Shown here: piece by piece, positions 11,464-21,581 of the stretch
Layout of the letters: each line of letters opens with the position of its first letter
How positions within the stretch are numbered: position 1 is the first letter of the stretch
Assembly (NCBI RefSeq): GCF_000328475.2
Contig: NC_026484.1
Span: 682,001-746,000, forward strand
DNA: 64,000 nucleotides
Source: Mycosarcoma maydis
Lineage: Eukaryota; Basidiomycota; Ustilaginomycetes; Ustilaginales
Direction: 5' to 3'
Made by a program: the position numbers and the translations under genes
The notes under the pieces: model-generated
Told to the model about the DNA's origin: nothing
Databases searched by the model: none
What the model saw: the letters and a program-made list of their open reading frames with translations, nothing else

Positions 11464-12927
11464 ATGAGCTCCATCAGCAGCGGCAGCAGCGCCTCGGGAG
11501 CCACACCCTTCTCTCTCGGCGCTTCCAGCGCTACCTCTCGTAGCCCTTCAGCTGAGCCCTCCTCTTCAGTTGCTTCCTCTTCTAGCACCAGGCAACGTCG
11601 CCTCACACTTCAAGATATCCACATTCCTGCCGGCTTCGAGATTGCCAAGAACCTCGGAGACGCAGGCACCGAATACCCTTCAGAGGAGAACATTCAGAAG
11701 GCCGCCCAAGTTCTGCAGTCGCTTCGCGGCCGGATGCCCGACGGTTCGGATGGTCAGGTGGCTGCCTGTGATTACTGTCGACGTCGCAAGATTCGTTGCG
11801 ACCGCATCAAACCCACCTGTGGCAGCTGTGTTGCATCTGGCCGCAAGTGCACCACCGAAGATATGCTTCGCAAGCGCGGTCCACCCTCCAAGAAGGAGCG
11901 TGCCATTCTCGAAGCAGCCGGTATTATCTTCCGCGGCACCAGGCCCCATCGACGACGCAGAACTGCAACCACCTCCCTCGGTCCTGGCGCTGCGAGCAAG
12001 CAGCAGGAGCAACTACTTCGCAAGGTCACTGAAGTCGCAGGCACAAGGACTCGCGCCAACTCGACCAACTCGGGTGAGAACGCTACCTTTACCAACTTGG
12101 TCGATGGCTTGGACACCGCCACAAAGACCTCATGGATGGAGATGCTGAGCATCGCCACCCAATCCACCAACCCCTTCTCTGACTCGCCTGTCTCGTCGCC
12201 CTCGGACATTTCGACACAGGATGCCTTCCACGTCGATGCTGGTGCTTGCGACTACATCTTGCCTGTCCCATCTCGGGATAACATGAACTTGTCCTACAGC
12301 AGTGCACAGTATACCAACGTGGGAACCCCCTTTGGCACGGATTTTTGCGACAAGCACGTTTCGAGCGCACCAGTCGCCTCAACGGAGCTTCCCGACCTCT
12401 CTGCTTTCGCTTGCAACGCCAACGTTGACCGCAAGGACGACTTGTTCAGGACTTCGCTCTCATCGTTGGATGCAGGTGCACTCGATTGGTCAGGGTCCAA
12501 CATCACACCTGCGCAGTATCAGCTCATGTTCCCACAAGACATTCCTGCCTCTTATCGCCTCAACGAGCTGCATTCCCACATGCCTGTGGTTCACCTTGAT
12601 CCCCAGATGATGGTATCTTCGTCGCAACCGCACAACTTGCATTTGCAGCCGCCGCAGCCAGGACACGGTCTACAACCCTTCATCAACTCACCTATGAGCA
12701 TGGCCGCTGAAGCCGTTGCCTTCCAAACCGCCATGGGCCACTTTTTCCCCAAGCAGCACAACCTCACCTCGTCATCATCGATCTCCAACATGTCGTCTTC
12801 ATCGTCTGCGACCGCTGAGGTGAGCACGCCCTCCAAGTTGGATCAATTCATCTCCATGGCCGACCATCACCACCACCTCCAAAATCAGACCCAACAGCAA
12901 CAGCTGCAGTTTACCCTCTCTTTCTGA
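11464..12927 (+). CDS. Zn(II)2Cys6 fungal transcription factor
   Basis: A 487-residue intronless frame from ATG at 11464, the first ATG after the MKF upstream frame. The zinc cluster is complete and canonical, with Cys at 102, 105, 112, 119, 122 and 129 (C-X2-C-X6-C-X6-C-X2-C-X6-C), including CDYCRRRKIRCDRIKPTCGSC. A basic linker, RKRGPPSKKER, follows, as in many fungal cluster regulators. The rest is Ser/Thr/Asn-rich with His and Gln runs at the end (ADHHHH, QTQQQQLQ), probably a nuclear activation region. I see no fungal-specific middle homology region, and the protein is shorter than most of its class. The regulated pathway cannot be read from the sequence. Confidence 0.93.
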   Translation: MSSISSGSSASGATPFSLGASSATSRSPSAEPSSSVASSSSTRQRRLTLQDIHIPAGFEIAKNLGDAGTEYPSEENIQKAAQVLQSLRGRMPDGSDGQVAACDYCRRRKIRCDRIKPTCGSCVASGRKCTTEDMLRKRGPPSKKERAILEAAGIIFRGTRPHRRRRTATTSLGPGAASKQQEQLLRKVTEVAGTRTRANSTNSGENATFTNLVDGLDTATKTSWMEMLSIATQSTNPFSDSPVSSPSDISTQDAFHVDAGACDYILPVPSRDNMNLSYSSAQYTNVGTPFGTDFCDKHVSSAPVASTELPDLSAFACNANVDRKDDLFRTSLSSLDAGALDWSGSNITPAQYQLMFPQDIPASYRLNELHSHMPVVHLDPQMMVSSSQPHNLHLQPPQPGHGLQPFINSPMSMAAEAVAFQTAMGHFFPKQHNLTSSSSISNMSSSSSATAEVSTPSKLDQFISMADHHHHLQNQTQQQQLQFTLSF

Positions 12928-13497
12928 AAAATCACCTTACGTATCCCGGGATACCCATCTAATTCGAGCTTCCAGCTTCCAGCTTCCTTCTTGGCTTGTT
13001 CTCCGGTCTTTTCTCTCTCGTAATTCTCCGTGGTCAGATTGTATTCCACTAGTTTATGTGGTTGTAGTTTCTGGTGGTGTTTCGAGATCGCACATTTTGT
13101 GCTCTCTCTCATCTTGTACATTTATTTTGCTATCTTCCTTGGTCGACGCTTAATCTCAGAACTGTTCCTTGCTACACGTGCGCTTTCGGGGATGTATTCG
13201 TAAAGACTTGTGCTGCGTTTGAAGTCCGGTGATGAGGGGTGCGATCGCCAACGCGTGCTGATAGAAATCAAGATGGATTAACTAAATCAAATTTACGCAC
13301 GGAAGCAAGGGAAGTGACGAAAGGACAAAGTCCCGAATGCGCAGACATCAGCATTGTCCGAGGAAGCTATTCTTGGGCCAACTGTATGTCGACGAAGCCA
13401 GTGACAACAAGAGAGTCAGTTCGCATTATGGATAGCAGGCGCGCATTTTGTGGTCTCTTGCGCTAAAGATGCTTGGCGATGCAGGCGTGTTGACGAC
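12928..13497. other. Convergent intergenic region
   Basis: It separates the 3' ends of the zinc-cluster gene and the GH16 gene. It contains three tandem AGCTTCC heptamers at 12967-12987 and T-rich stretches suited to 3' untranslated regions. No gene is seen. Confidence 0.7.
12967..12987. repeat. 7-bp tandem array, AGCTTCC x3
   Basis: Three exact AGCTTCC units, 40 bp beyond the stop codon of the zinc-cluster gene. It belongs to the set of arrays with a 7-bp period seen across the window. Confidence 0.85.
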
Positions 13498-15381
13498 TTA
13501 CGGATACTTTGCCTGGTCCCAGACGGTCAAGTTCGGATTCATATACACATCTAGATGGTCGTGTATATACTTTGAGGTCGGGTGGTCGTCCGGGTCGCAA
13601 GAGATTCTGTCCTCCTGACCATCCTTCTGATAGACCCTTACATAATCGACCTTCATCACAGCTGGAAATTCGACTTGGTCCCATTTCACCTTTTGGAATC
13701 CATCGGATAGCGCCAAGTTGATGACGAGAGTCATCGGTTCGGTCGGGATGATCCTCTGACCGATCTCTGTATACCGGTTGGCTTTTAACGAGTGACCAGA
13801 GAGCGTCCAAGTGGGTTTGCCGTTTAGAAACCACGTGATGGATCCGGTGCCATCGCCGGTCCAGTCGGGATCGTACTGGACGCCCATCGTCACCGGTACG
13901 CCGCCGGACGACGCAAACGCTGTATCGGGGATCTTGGCCACTGCTGACACGGCTTCCTGATACACTCCACCCGTGTATGAGTTGAACATCGTATCTTGTC
14001 CATGCAGTTGCGCCACTTTTGGTGATTGGTCCCACGTGTAGTTTGCATCGAAAGGCGCGATCTGGAACGACTGTGAAGCTGCACCGTGTGCACCGTTGAC
14101 CTGAATCTCAAAAATGTCGATCTCCGGGCTGCTTCGTCCGACGCCCACGTTGGGTCCCGGATGGTCTTCTCCATCGCAAGTACAGGCGGAACACCGTTGG
14201 CCTTCCAGGAAACTCAGTTTGTGGTCGTAGCTCGAACTGTACAGTCCGTGCGCGTTGATCGCTGCAGCAGGCGCGGTTTTCTGCGCATTCGTCTGGTTGG
14301 CTAGCGTACCTACGTCGCAGCTCGAGTACGAATACGGCCACATGCCTTGCGTTGTACCTGCATAGCCTGCGCGCCCGAGATTGCCCAACAGCCAGATCGC
14401 CGGCCAGAACCCCTCAGTATCGTGCGCTCCAGGTAGGATCACACTCACCTCAACATAGCCACCTTGGAAACAAAACTTGTTCCAACTTTGCAGCATCCCC
14501 GATCGAAAGTTGAGATTGTGCGTCGCTTCTTCCTGCATCCACACGTTTAGAAATCCGTTCGAAGTATTGACCGCTTCCGGAGAGTACCATTCGAAATCGC
14601 CCGTAACCCAGTAGTGCAGATCCATCGCTTCCCAGAACGGGTCATCGCCGGGCCAGAACGTCCGACCGGCCGTTTCGAATTCGTCGCTGAACACCAAGTG
14701 GTAGCCAACTCGATCCAGTGGGTTAGTCCACGCATACGCGTCGAACGGTGTATCGGAATCCACAAGCGAGAACAACGGCAAAGCGGGAACCTGACCGCTA
14801 CCATTCGTTCCACCCAGACCGAAGAACGAAGTGGCCTTCTGATCCGGATTCCGAGAAAGAAAAAGATACAACACAGGATAGCCAGCGAACAGCATCAGTA
14901 GGCAAGACGAAAGTAACAGCAGCGAACCCACATTGCAGATGCCTCGAACGCTGATGTTGCACCAACCAAAAGCGAGGTGTGCCAAGCTGCGCTTCCGTTC
15001 CACCCCGGGCTCGTGCAGCCAATCGTCATCCTCTGGTCCACCGGTATAGTCGTACAGCCAAGCGATCATCTGAACTGATCGATGCTTGGCGAGCAGATCC
15101 AATGTCGAATTCGAAGCGGCTGGAGTATATGCATCGTGATCAACAGCTGTAACCCCTGTGGCAATCGGTACTGAGACCGTTGCGAATGGCCTGGCCGCGG
15201 CAGGTTTCAGAAACGAATTGGTACTGTTGTGCGAGCTAGAGGATTCGGAGCCAGACTCGGTGGTCGCTGGCGGTCGACGTTGCAGGCATGATGGATCTGT
15301 AGCGAGACGTAAGCCGTTAGAGCGAGCTTTCTCCTCGTCTGCTTGGAAGGTCGTGTCGGTCGCCATCGTGTCTGTCACCAT
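13498..15381 (-). CDS. Kre6/Skn1-type beta-glucan synthesis protein (GH16, type II membrane)
   Basis: A 627-residue intronless frame from ATG at 15381. It has a Ser/Thr/Asn-rich cytosolic N-terminus, one hydrophobic segment near residues 148-172 (SLLLLSSCLLMLFAGYPVLY) and a large luminal domain, the topology of Kre6 and Skn1. Family motifs include YHLVFSDEFE, a WEAMDLHYW segment, GFWPAIWLLGNLGRAGY and the GH16 active-site pattern EIDIFE near residues 418-425, which keeps both acidic residues. Kre6/Skn1 proteins act in the secretory pathway in beta-1,6-glucan assembly; the exact reaction is unsettled. ATG at 15363 (residue 7) is an alternative start. The family call is firm; whether it is closer to Kre6 or Skn1 is not resolved. 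Confidence 0.93.
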   Translation of the reverse strand: MVTDTMATDTTFQADEEKARSNGLRLATDPSCLQRRPPATTESGSESSSSHNSTNSFLKPAAARPFATVSVPIATGVTAVDHDAYTPAASNSTLDLLAKHRSVQMIAWLYDYTGGPEDDDWLHEPGVERKRSLAHLAFGWCNISVRGICNVGSLLLLSSCLLMLFAGYPVLYLFLSRNPDQKATSFFGLGGTNGSGQVPALPLFSLVDSDTPFDAYAWTNPLDRVGYHLVFSDEFETAGRTFWPGDDPFWEAMDLHYWVTGDFEWYSPEAVNTSNGFLNVWMQEEATHNLNFRSGMLQSWNKFCFQGGYVEVSVILPGAHDTEGFWPAIWLLGNLGRAGYAGTTQGMWPYSYSSCDVGTLANQTNAQKTAPAAAINAHGLYSSSYDHKLSFLEGQRCSACTCDGEDHPGPNVGVGRSSPEIDIFEIQVNGAHGAASQSFQIAPFDANYTWDQSPKVAQLHGQDTMFNSYTGGVYQEAVSAVAKIPDTAFASSGGVPVTMGVQYDPDWTGDGTGSITWFLNGKPTWTLSGHSLKANRYTEIGQRIIPTEPMTLVINLALSDGFQKVKWDQVEFPAVMKVDYVRVYQKDGQEDRISCDPDDHPTSKYIHDHLDVYMNPNLTVWDQAKYP

Positions 15382-16111
15382 GCTTCCCTCGTAACACCTC
15401 GATGATGCGATCTTTCAGTACGGCCGGACGCGAGAGTAGAGCGAGCGTGCTCGGATGCGCGGTGATTGATACAGAAAAGATAGGTGAATGATGAGGAAGC
15501 AAAAGAGCGCACTTGCATTTGATCAAGAACGAGCCTCATCCCTCTTAGGAGCCATAATATGATACGGACTTGGGGTAGAACCCACCCTGATACCCCTCTG
15601 TGAGGGCGGACCACCAAAAGACGCCGCATTAACGCTGCTGATTGCACCTATGTACACCACTCCTCCAGGTTGTGGGTACGGCGAAACCACATGGACCAAA
15701 TGAGAACATGTGAGTGTGCTCCGTCGAGGACCAATACGCAGCTGCATATGGTACTCGTGACTGTCAAACTGAGAGATCTTCCGTCCATCGCACCAGGACC
15801 CTCGCAGTACTACTGGATGCTACATCCCACCAAAGTGACCAACAAGGCGTCGTACAGGCCGAAAATCGTCATACATTACGCACGCACAGATCCGTAGTGC
15901 GCATATGAGCTCATGTGGGTCACATGCAAATGAATGCAAGCTAGGTCGCCTCGGTGGGACCCCGAGCGCAGCACAGATGAAGCAGGTGCCGCAGGGCGGT
16001 ACTTTTCCGCGCAACACAGACACATCCCGTGTTGGCGCATTAAAACGAGCGATGGCGATGCGATACAAATACATAATTCGACGAAAGTGTAAGGTATGAA
16101 CGGCGGAACAA
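15382..16111. other. Intergenic region upstream of the GH16 gene
   Basis: About 730 bp between two genes on the same strand, so it should hold the GH16 promoter and the 3' end of the coiled-coil gene. No domain-bearing frame, tRNA or obvious repeat is seen. Confidence 0.6.
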
Positions 16112-17008
16112 CTAATCGTTTCTGGCTCGCTTGGTGGAGTAGGCATTGTCTGCATCGAGAAGCTCGCGCTCCGCACTGAATGTTCTTGGCCTTTTAACCG
16201 CTGACGACGTGGAGGAGGATGGCACGAGAGGCGGGGTAGATTCGCGATAGCGCCGATGCGCCTCGGATCTCGACGGAGAAGAGTGAGGGTCGTGCGCGTG
16301 TGATCTTCGAGGGGACAGCATAGAATTCGCTGGTGGCGGTGGCGGTGATTGAGATGTAGGTGGGCGATACGATGCTGGCGCATGAGGATCTCTTTGCGTC
16401 GAGCCTTTGCGTGAGCCTTCCGAGGTAGGATACCTGTCCTCATCTCTCTGAGACGAAACGCTAATCCTTCTCGAACCAGCAGACACGCCCGTCGCTGGTG
16501 CCAACGGTGGGGGAGGTGACGCATAACCGCGATTCGAACCAGCGCCGTATGCGTGATAGCTGGATTCTGAATACCTCGCTGGATAAGGCACATACTCTGC
16601 GCCGCCCTCGTATCCCCTATGCGCACTTCTTGGCTCGTAAGCGTCACGGTCTCGATCGCGTTGAGCCAGTGAGCTGGCTCGAAGTCGTGCCGCCTGAGCT
16701 GCTGCTACAGCGGCTGCAGCTTCGCGTTCCAATTCGAGTGCATGGTCGCGATGCGACTGTTCGATCTGAGCACGTTGCGCACGTTTCGAAGCCACCGCAT
16801 CCAGTAGGTAGTCGAGCTCTTCGCGTAGCTTTTGTTGCTTGGCGGTGGCTTTTGCCACACTCGCCTCAAGATCCGTGTGGTCGGTCGAGACGCGATCGTA
16901 CTTGTCCTTGGATTTGATAAAGAGCGACTTGTAGTCGGTGGACGGGTTGGCACCGCGCGATTTTCGTGTCGATGGAGCCGATGCTGAGGCGCTGGCTACG
17001 TCTGACAT
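16112..17008 (-). CDS. Coiled-coil protein of unknown function, possibly nuclear (INO80 Iec3/INO80E-like?)
   Basis: A 298-residue intronless frame from ATG at 17008. Residues about 25-120 are predicted coiled-coil by eye, starting with DYKSLFIKSKDKYDRV and followed by heptad-like Leu/Ala/Lys/Glu-rich sequence (KLREELDYLLDAVASKR). The remainder is disordered, rich in Ser, Pro, Arg and Tyr, and ends with basic clusters (VKRPRTF, TKRARND) that could be nuclear signals. The opening DYK...K..K followed by K(L)xxELxxLLD resembles the start of INO80 subunit E/Iec3 proteins. That similarity comes from memory of the pattern and is weak, so the function is left open. The gene is head-to-head with the MWFE gene. 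Confidence 0.7.
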   Translation of the reverse strand: MSDVASASASAPSTRKSRGANPSTDYKSLFIKSKDKYDRVSTDHTDLEASVAKATAKQQKLREELDYLLDAVASKRAQRAQIEQSHRDHALELEREAAAAVAAAQAARLRASSLAQRDRDRDAYEPRSAHRGYEGGAEYVPYPARYSESSYHAYGAGSNRGYASPPPPLAPATGVSAGSRRISVSSQRDEDRYPTSEGSRKGSTQRDPHAPASYRPPTSQSPPPPPANSMLSPRRSHAHDPHSSPSRSEAHRRYRESTPPLVPSSSTSSAVKRPRTFSAERELLDADNAYSTKRARND

Positions 17009-17487
17009 GGTTGCGAATGCCAGTTCTTGGTCGGTGAGGACGAGAAGAAGCTAACCAGAGTCTTTGATCGACATCAAGCAGCTGCGTAAGGGACGTGGGA
17101 TCACAAATCGTGAATCGTGAATCGTAAATCACGTGAATCAAGGCGCAAGGATTATATGCAAAATTGTTACATCGCTACATACAAATTATCGAAACTTCAG
17201 TCACGAGTGGCACACACCGTGAGTGTAATCACGAATATTTGTGATTCTGAATTCGTGAATCGGAACCGAACCATCGGAGCGTCTTGCTTGTTCAGCGATC
17301 CAGATCCTCCGACTTGGCTATCTCAACACCAACACCACCACCGCCATCGTCGACGACTACGTTCTCCACCCATCTCTCAGTCTCAATTGAGGACAACAGA
17401 ACCGGGCTGACAGACGATCCACATACGCTCAGCTTCCCCACTCTACATTAGAAAAGGTGTTTACACTCCCAGAGAGAATTGCGCACG
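17009..17487. promoter_or_regulatory. Divergent promoter region of the coiled-coil and MWFE genes
   Basis: It separates two start codons facing away from each other. Three AATCGTG-type heptamers lie at 17106-17126, about 100 bp upstream of the coiled-coil start, and further TCACGA/CGTGAA motifs near 17127-17140, 17228-17234 and 17251-17257. No TATA box is evident. Confidence 0.5.
17106..17126. repeat. 7-bp tandem array, AATCGTG x3
   Basis: AATCGTG twice, then AATCGTA, followed by AATCACG in the opposite orientation. It sits in the divergent promoter region of the coiled-coil and MWFE genes. Confidence 0.85.
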
Positions 17488-17962
17488 ATGCCAGTTCCCT
17501 TCGAGGCCGTCCTTCACATGGGCATGGTGGTCGTCATGTTTGGCGTGGCGGGTACCGGATACAACGTCGTTCGACGTCTGGCTGAAGATGGAAAGGTACG
17601 TCGCAAAATCGCTCCGTTCACGAGCTTGTTTTTTTCCCTGTCGCTTATGTTCCTTAGCTCGAGCTGATCCACTTCTCTTGCTCTTTGCTCTTTCTCTGCG
17701 ATTTCCATTTGACACACTACAGCCAATCCGACACTCGCTCGACGACTGGGAACGAATGATGATGAAGCGAGATGAGAGACTCACGGGCAGCTTGAGAGGT
17801 CAAAGTGTACGTCCTCCTCCTAACCCTAGCCCAGCAGATTTCCCAACCGAGCCGATACTGACCAATATACCCACATTCTCGACTTGCATTGTGCAGACAA
17901 ACCCTATAGCGCCGAAAGAGTTTGCAACCAACTCTGCCTGGAGTACCGAAAAACTTTCTTAG
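17488..17962 (+). CDS. NADH:ubiquinone oxidoreductase MWFE subunit (NDUFA1 homologue), three exons
   Basis: Exons 17488-17595, 17723-17806 and 17897-17962 join in frame to 85 residues, the usual size of this complex I accessory subunit. Both introns begin GTACGT and end in AG (ACTACAG and GTGCAG), and both fall between codons. The N-terminus MPVPFEAVLHMGMVVVMFG holds the single inner-membrane helix. The conserved SLDDWERMMMKRDERLTGS and LRGQS-NP-P-F segment and the ending WSTEKLS match the family. It anchors in the proximal membrane arm of mitochondrial complex I. The single frames here are broken by the introns, so the gene is easily missed. Confidence 0.93.
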
Positions 17963-18204
17963 TCTCGTTCCATCGGCGCCACTTAGCTAGAGATGCGTTT
18001 CTGCTCGCCGTTCGCAATCTCAAGAATGCTTTTGAACTTCTGTTTCGCTCTGGTGTGCACGGTGCGACAAGCTCACAAAACGTCCTACACACGGTTTCAC
18101 ATTCAAAGGGTGTAGGCGATGCTTGTATCCGAGCTGACGTTCCAAGCATCATGCTATCATTACGACGATACAGGAGAGACGTATCTAGTATCTAGAAGCA
18201 GAAA

Positions 18205-21200
18205 TCACTTCCATACTTCAACCCTTCTCCTCAGCACCTCCCTCACGTTGATCTTTGCATCATCGACATGCCCGAGCTTTTCCAGCAGCCCTTGATACTC
18301 TCTCCCTTTGGCCGCTCCTTCATCTGTAGCGTCGAATACGATCTGAACCACTTTCGCCAGGGTCCAAGTCTCGCCGGTAATGGTCCCACTTGTCGAGCTC
18401 GGTAGACTCAGCAGCACCGCTGCGTCCACGGCAGGCTTCCAAATGGCTTGGGGTCTCCTGCCAAACAGCAATCTCGCATTTACCGCATTTGCATCGACCA
18501 GCTCGCGTACAACTACGAACCAACCTTTTTTGAGATCTTGATCGAATCGTACACCCCCGGCATAGTTGAAGCGTCTGGATCCACCGGACATGACGACGCG
18601 GTCCACCAGCGCGTGTGCAATGGACGACGAAATGTGACGATAGATGGGCAGCAGCAATGCCTTGTCTAAGATGGAAGCGAGATGTGCCAAGTGAGAAGAA
18701 AAGATGGACAGAGCTGGAATCAGGGTCGGTGTGGGATAGGGGTCTTTGTGGTCGCCGTCCTCGGCTGAGTCTGGTTCTTCTTGATCCCAGCGTCGCAGAA
18801 TGTACGGTCGAAGCTGTTCGAGCACTTCGCTGGTGACCAGTCGTTCGATGGCGGCAATAGCGCGCGAGCCGATCTCGGTAAACTTTCGACGTGGTTCTTC
18901 CCACACTCCATAGCGTCCAAACTCGTTAAGCACCTGTTTCGAGCCAACATCGCTCACTTTGGGTGTGCCGAATCCTGCTTCTCCACTACCGGTGACGGGC
19001 GATCCACTTGTACCACCATCACTGCCGGTCGCAGCGAGAGGACGCGCAACAGCAGCACCTCTCTTCAGTCCTCGCCTGAGCAACATGCCGAGACTCGCAG
19101 CGTCCAGCTCTCTATCTTCCTCAGCAACTTGATCTTTGCGCAATCCCAGAGCGAGCGCACGACCTTCTTCGGACGAATCGAGACTCTCCGACATTTCAAC
19201 AAATGCCGCCGTCTCAGACCACCGCTCGAGCTCAGTACAAACGTATTGAGCCGAGAGCAGCGCTTTGACGAGTCGCCCAAGTCCACGCAGTCCCTTGACC
19301 ATGTCCGAGTCCGACCCGCCGCCAACAGCACCAGTGCCAGCGACGATCTCGCCGGGCATAGCGCGAGCAAAGGCAGAAGAAAGCGATTCAAACGCGTCCA
19401 AACTTCTAGTCAATCGTTGAGCGTACAATCGCAAGATGGGAAGCTGTACGATGGTCAAAAATGACAGACGTTGCGAGAGCGATGGCAGCGGACGGTAACG
19501 TTCCGAGACCGAATCGAGGATTTCGATGGTCGACCTCGCCGATTTCGTCGTTCGCTGCCCAGCCATGTCCTCCACTGAGACGTTAGGATCAGAGACGGAA
19601 GAGTAAAAGATTTGCTCATCATCATCCGCCAAACTATCCGAGCTTCCTATGGCCCAAGCGTCGGGAGCGTTGACAATCTCTTCGAACCGCCGAAGAGCGA
19701 ACTCCTTCTCACCGTCGAGCCAGCGATTGAACCAATCGGTGTTGTCAAGGATGTCGTCCGAGATCTTTCTGGTCCCTGCGCCGTTCAAAACTGTGAGGGA
19801 AGGCGGGAATGAATCGGCGAGGTCGGCGTCAAAGGTGAGAGCTTGGAAGACGGTGTGTGCGAGCAGAGACGGGTGGTCGAGAAGCGCAGGCATGGTGGAG
19901 GCAAGTTTGCGACGGAGCGGAGTAAGCAGGCCATGGATGAGCTCGGCGTAGGTGTCGATGTGGCGATACGATCTGCGCGAAGCAGAAGCAGCAGGGGCGG
20001 CGTTGGCATAAGCACGGTTGAGTCGAACAGCCACACCGCCCGAGCCGGGCACGGCATGAACTGCTGGCAGGAAGAGCGGAGCCTGGGTGCGGATAAGCGA
20101 TGCAATGTGGGAGAGAAACCACTCGGGCTTGTCAAGACGGTTTGTAGATCGGTCGCCATCAAAGTGGTAACGGAAGCGGAGGAGCATAGGTTCGATAAGG
20201 CACTGAGTTGTGAGCAAGGGCTGATACTTGTCACTACCAGCAGTGATGGTCTCGCCATTTGTTGACTGCGAACGAGAGGAGGGCTTTGCGGTTGCGCGCT
20301 TGAGCAAGCCGAGGTGTTCAGCAGTGTCCTGCAGTTGGCAGACGTCGGACCAGGACTGCTGGACTTGCTCACTTTTGACGAGCTTCATCGAGTCGCCAGC
20401 ATCCAATTGGGAGGAAAGATCGGCTTTGTCTTGAGACCAGCCGGTTTTCTCTATGGCTTCGGAGAGTCTAGCGCATCTGGCTTTGCGAAGCGCCTTATAG
20501 GCAGCCGAGCGTTGTGCACGCAGGAATGCGACAAGGTTGAGCTCCTTCTCTTGTGCCTGAAGCTGCTCTGAGCCAACTTTGGAAAGCTTCTCGGCCTTGC
20601 GAACCAGAGCATCGAGCTCAGAAAGGAGGTGCAGAGCATGGTCTCGCTGAGCTCGATCGTGATCGCACTGGACGATAGCAAGCCGAAGATCTTCTGCCTG
20701 CGCCAAGATGCTAAAGTAAGCTTTGGCCTTTTGAAGTTGGTCGATGGCGGTGTGCAGCTTTTCGAGCCTGTTTATCAAGGTGGCTGCGCCGTCTCGGCTC
20801 GACTCGGGAGAAGCAGAGGCGGTAGAGCCAGCGATGACAAGATCTTCGCAAAGATCGAGCAGCTTGTCTTCCGTGGATGCGATATCATCCGGAAGAGAGG
20901 CAAGCTTCTCCTTGAGAAGTTTAACGCCGGAAAGGCTGGAAAGCAGTTGATTTCGCAGCTCAAGTTCGAGATTGGCAGTGCGTTCGGCAGCTTGTTGATG
21001 GGCCGACGAGAGCTGAGTGAGATAAACCTCGAGTGAAGCGGAAGAGGGCAGCGTGGCAAAGATGGCCGGGGTTTGCGAGTCGTCGGGATGCGGGGCAAGC
21101 GATGCGGTGAGCGAGTCAGAAGCCAGCTGAGGGAGAATGTAGTTGCAGTGTTCGACGACATAGCCGATTTGTTGATCGAGAGTGGGAGGTGCAAGGTATC

Positions 21201-21261
21201 GCGCAAGTTGGTGTGGCTCGAGCGTTGCAACCGTGGCGGTGCCCATCTGCGTCATAGCCAT
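18205..21261 (-). CDS. RINT1/TIP20 family protein, Dsl1 tethering complex subunit
   Basis: An intronless frame; the first ATG is at 21261 (1018 residues), because the open frame upstream begins with GTG. The N-terminal third has long helical stretches (for example RTANLELELRNQLLSSLSGV) with coiled-coil character. From about residue 370 the RINT1/TIP20 domain follows, recognised by PEWFLSHIASLIRTQAPLFL, HGLLTPLRRKLASTMPALLD and WFNRWLDGEKEFALRRFEEI. In yeast Tip20 joins Dsl1 and Sec39 to tether COPI vesicles at the ER; animal RINT1 does the same with NAG and ZW10. Acidic and Gly/Ser-rich loops lengthen the C-terminal half. It is head-to-head with the Bsd2-like gene. The family is clear. Confidence 0.9.
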   Translation of the reverse strand: MAMTQMGTATVATLEPHQLARYLAPPTLDQQIGYVVEHCNYILPQLASDSLTASLAPHPDDSQTPAIFATLPSSASLEVYLTQLSSAHQQAAERTANLELELRNQLLSSLSGVKLLKEKLASLPDDIASTEDKLLDLCEDLVIAGSTASASPESSRDGAATLINRLEKLHTAIDQLQKAKAYFSILAQAEDLRLAIVQCDHDRAQRDHALHLLSELDALVRKAEKLSKVGSEQLQAQEKELNLVAFLRAQRSAAYKALRKARCARLSEAIEKTGWSQDKADLSSQLDAGDSMKLVKSEQVQQSWSDVCQLQDTAEHLGLLKRATAKPSSRSQSTNGETITAGSDKYQPLLTTQCLIEPMLLRFRYHFDGDRSTNRLDKPEWFLSHIASLIRTQAPLFLPAVHAVPGSGGVAVRLNRAYANAAPAASASRRSYRHIDTYAELIHGLLTPLRRKLASTMPALLDHPSLLAHTVFQALTFDADLADSFPPSLTVLNGAGTRKISDDILDNTDWFNRWLDGEKEFALRRFEEIVNAPDAWAIGSSDSLADDDEQIFYSSVSDPNVSVEDMAGQRTTKSARSTIEILDSVSERYRPLPSLSQRLSFLTIVQLPILRLYAQRLTRSLDAFESLSSAFARAMPGEIVAGTGAVGGGSDSDMVKGLRGLGRLVKALLSAQYVCTELERWSETAAFVEMSESLDSSEEGRALALGLRKDQVAEEDRELDAASLGMLLRRGLKRGAAVARPLAATGSDGGTSGSPVTGSGEAGFGTPKVSDVGSKQVLNEFGRYGVWEEPRRKFTEIGSRAIAAIERLVTSEVLEQLRPYILRRWDQEEPDSAEDGDHKDPYPTPTLIPALSIFSSHLAHLASILDKALLLPIYRHISSSIAHALVDRVVMSGGSRRFNYAGGVRFDQDLKKGWFVVVRELVDANAVNARLLFGRRPQAIWKPAVDAAVLLSLPSSTSGTITGETWTLAKVVQIVFDATDEGAAKGREYQGLLEKLGHVDDAKINVREVLRRRVEVWK

Positions 21262-21436
21262 GTTTGCGATGTCCACTGGATAGCAAACGTCCGACGAGTT
21301 GATAGTGAGAAGGGAGAAAGACGTGCTTTGTGTTGGTCACTGACTGAAACCAACGTGCGAGTTACGAATACGAATCTTCATCACCAGACGATGCTAGCTC
21401 GAGCAGAGTCGAACAGAGATCTTCAACTGTCACGAT

Positions 21437-21449
21437 TCACGATTCGTGA
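21437..21449. promoter_or_regulatory. TCACGAWTCGTGA inverted repeat, copy 2
   Basis: An exact 13-bp inverted repeat inside a run of 7-bp units (CACGATT, CACGATT, CGTGATT, CACGTGT at 21431-21458). The inverted form arises because one unit carries CGTG where its neighbours carry CACG, without breaking the 7-bp register. Confidence 0.55.
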
Positions 21450-21546
21450 TTCACGTGTCGTGAGCCGTGAGTCCTGAGTCACGAGTGGAGGCCACAGGCG
21501 GCGTTTCTTAATGTGATATAAAACGACCTAACATTGTTAAACAGTA

Positions 21547-21581
21547 GTGAGTCGTGAATCGTGAATCGTGAATCGTGAATC
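21547..21581. repeat. 7-bp tandem array, GTGAATC x5
   Basis: GTGAGTC followed by four exact GTGAATC units. It is one of the longest arrays of this heptamer in the window and lies in the divergent region between two genes. Confidence 0.9.
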
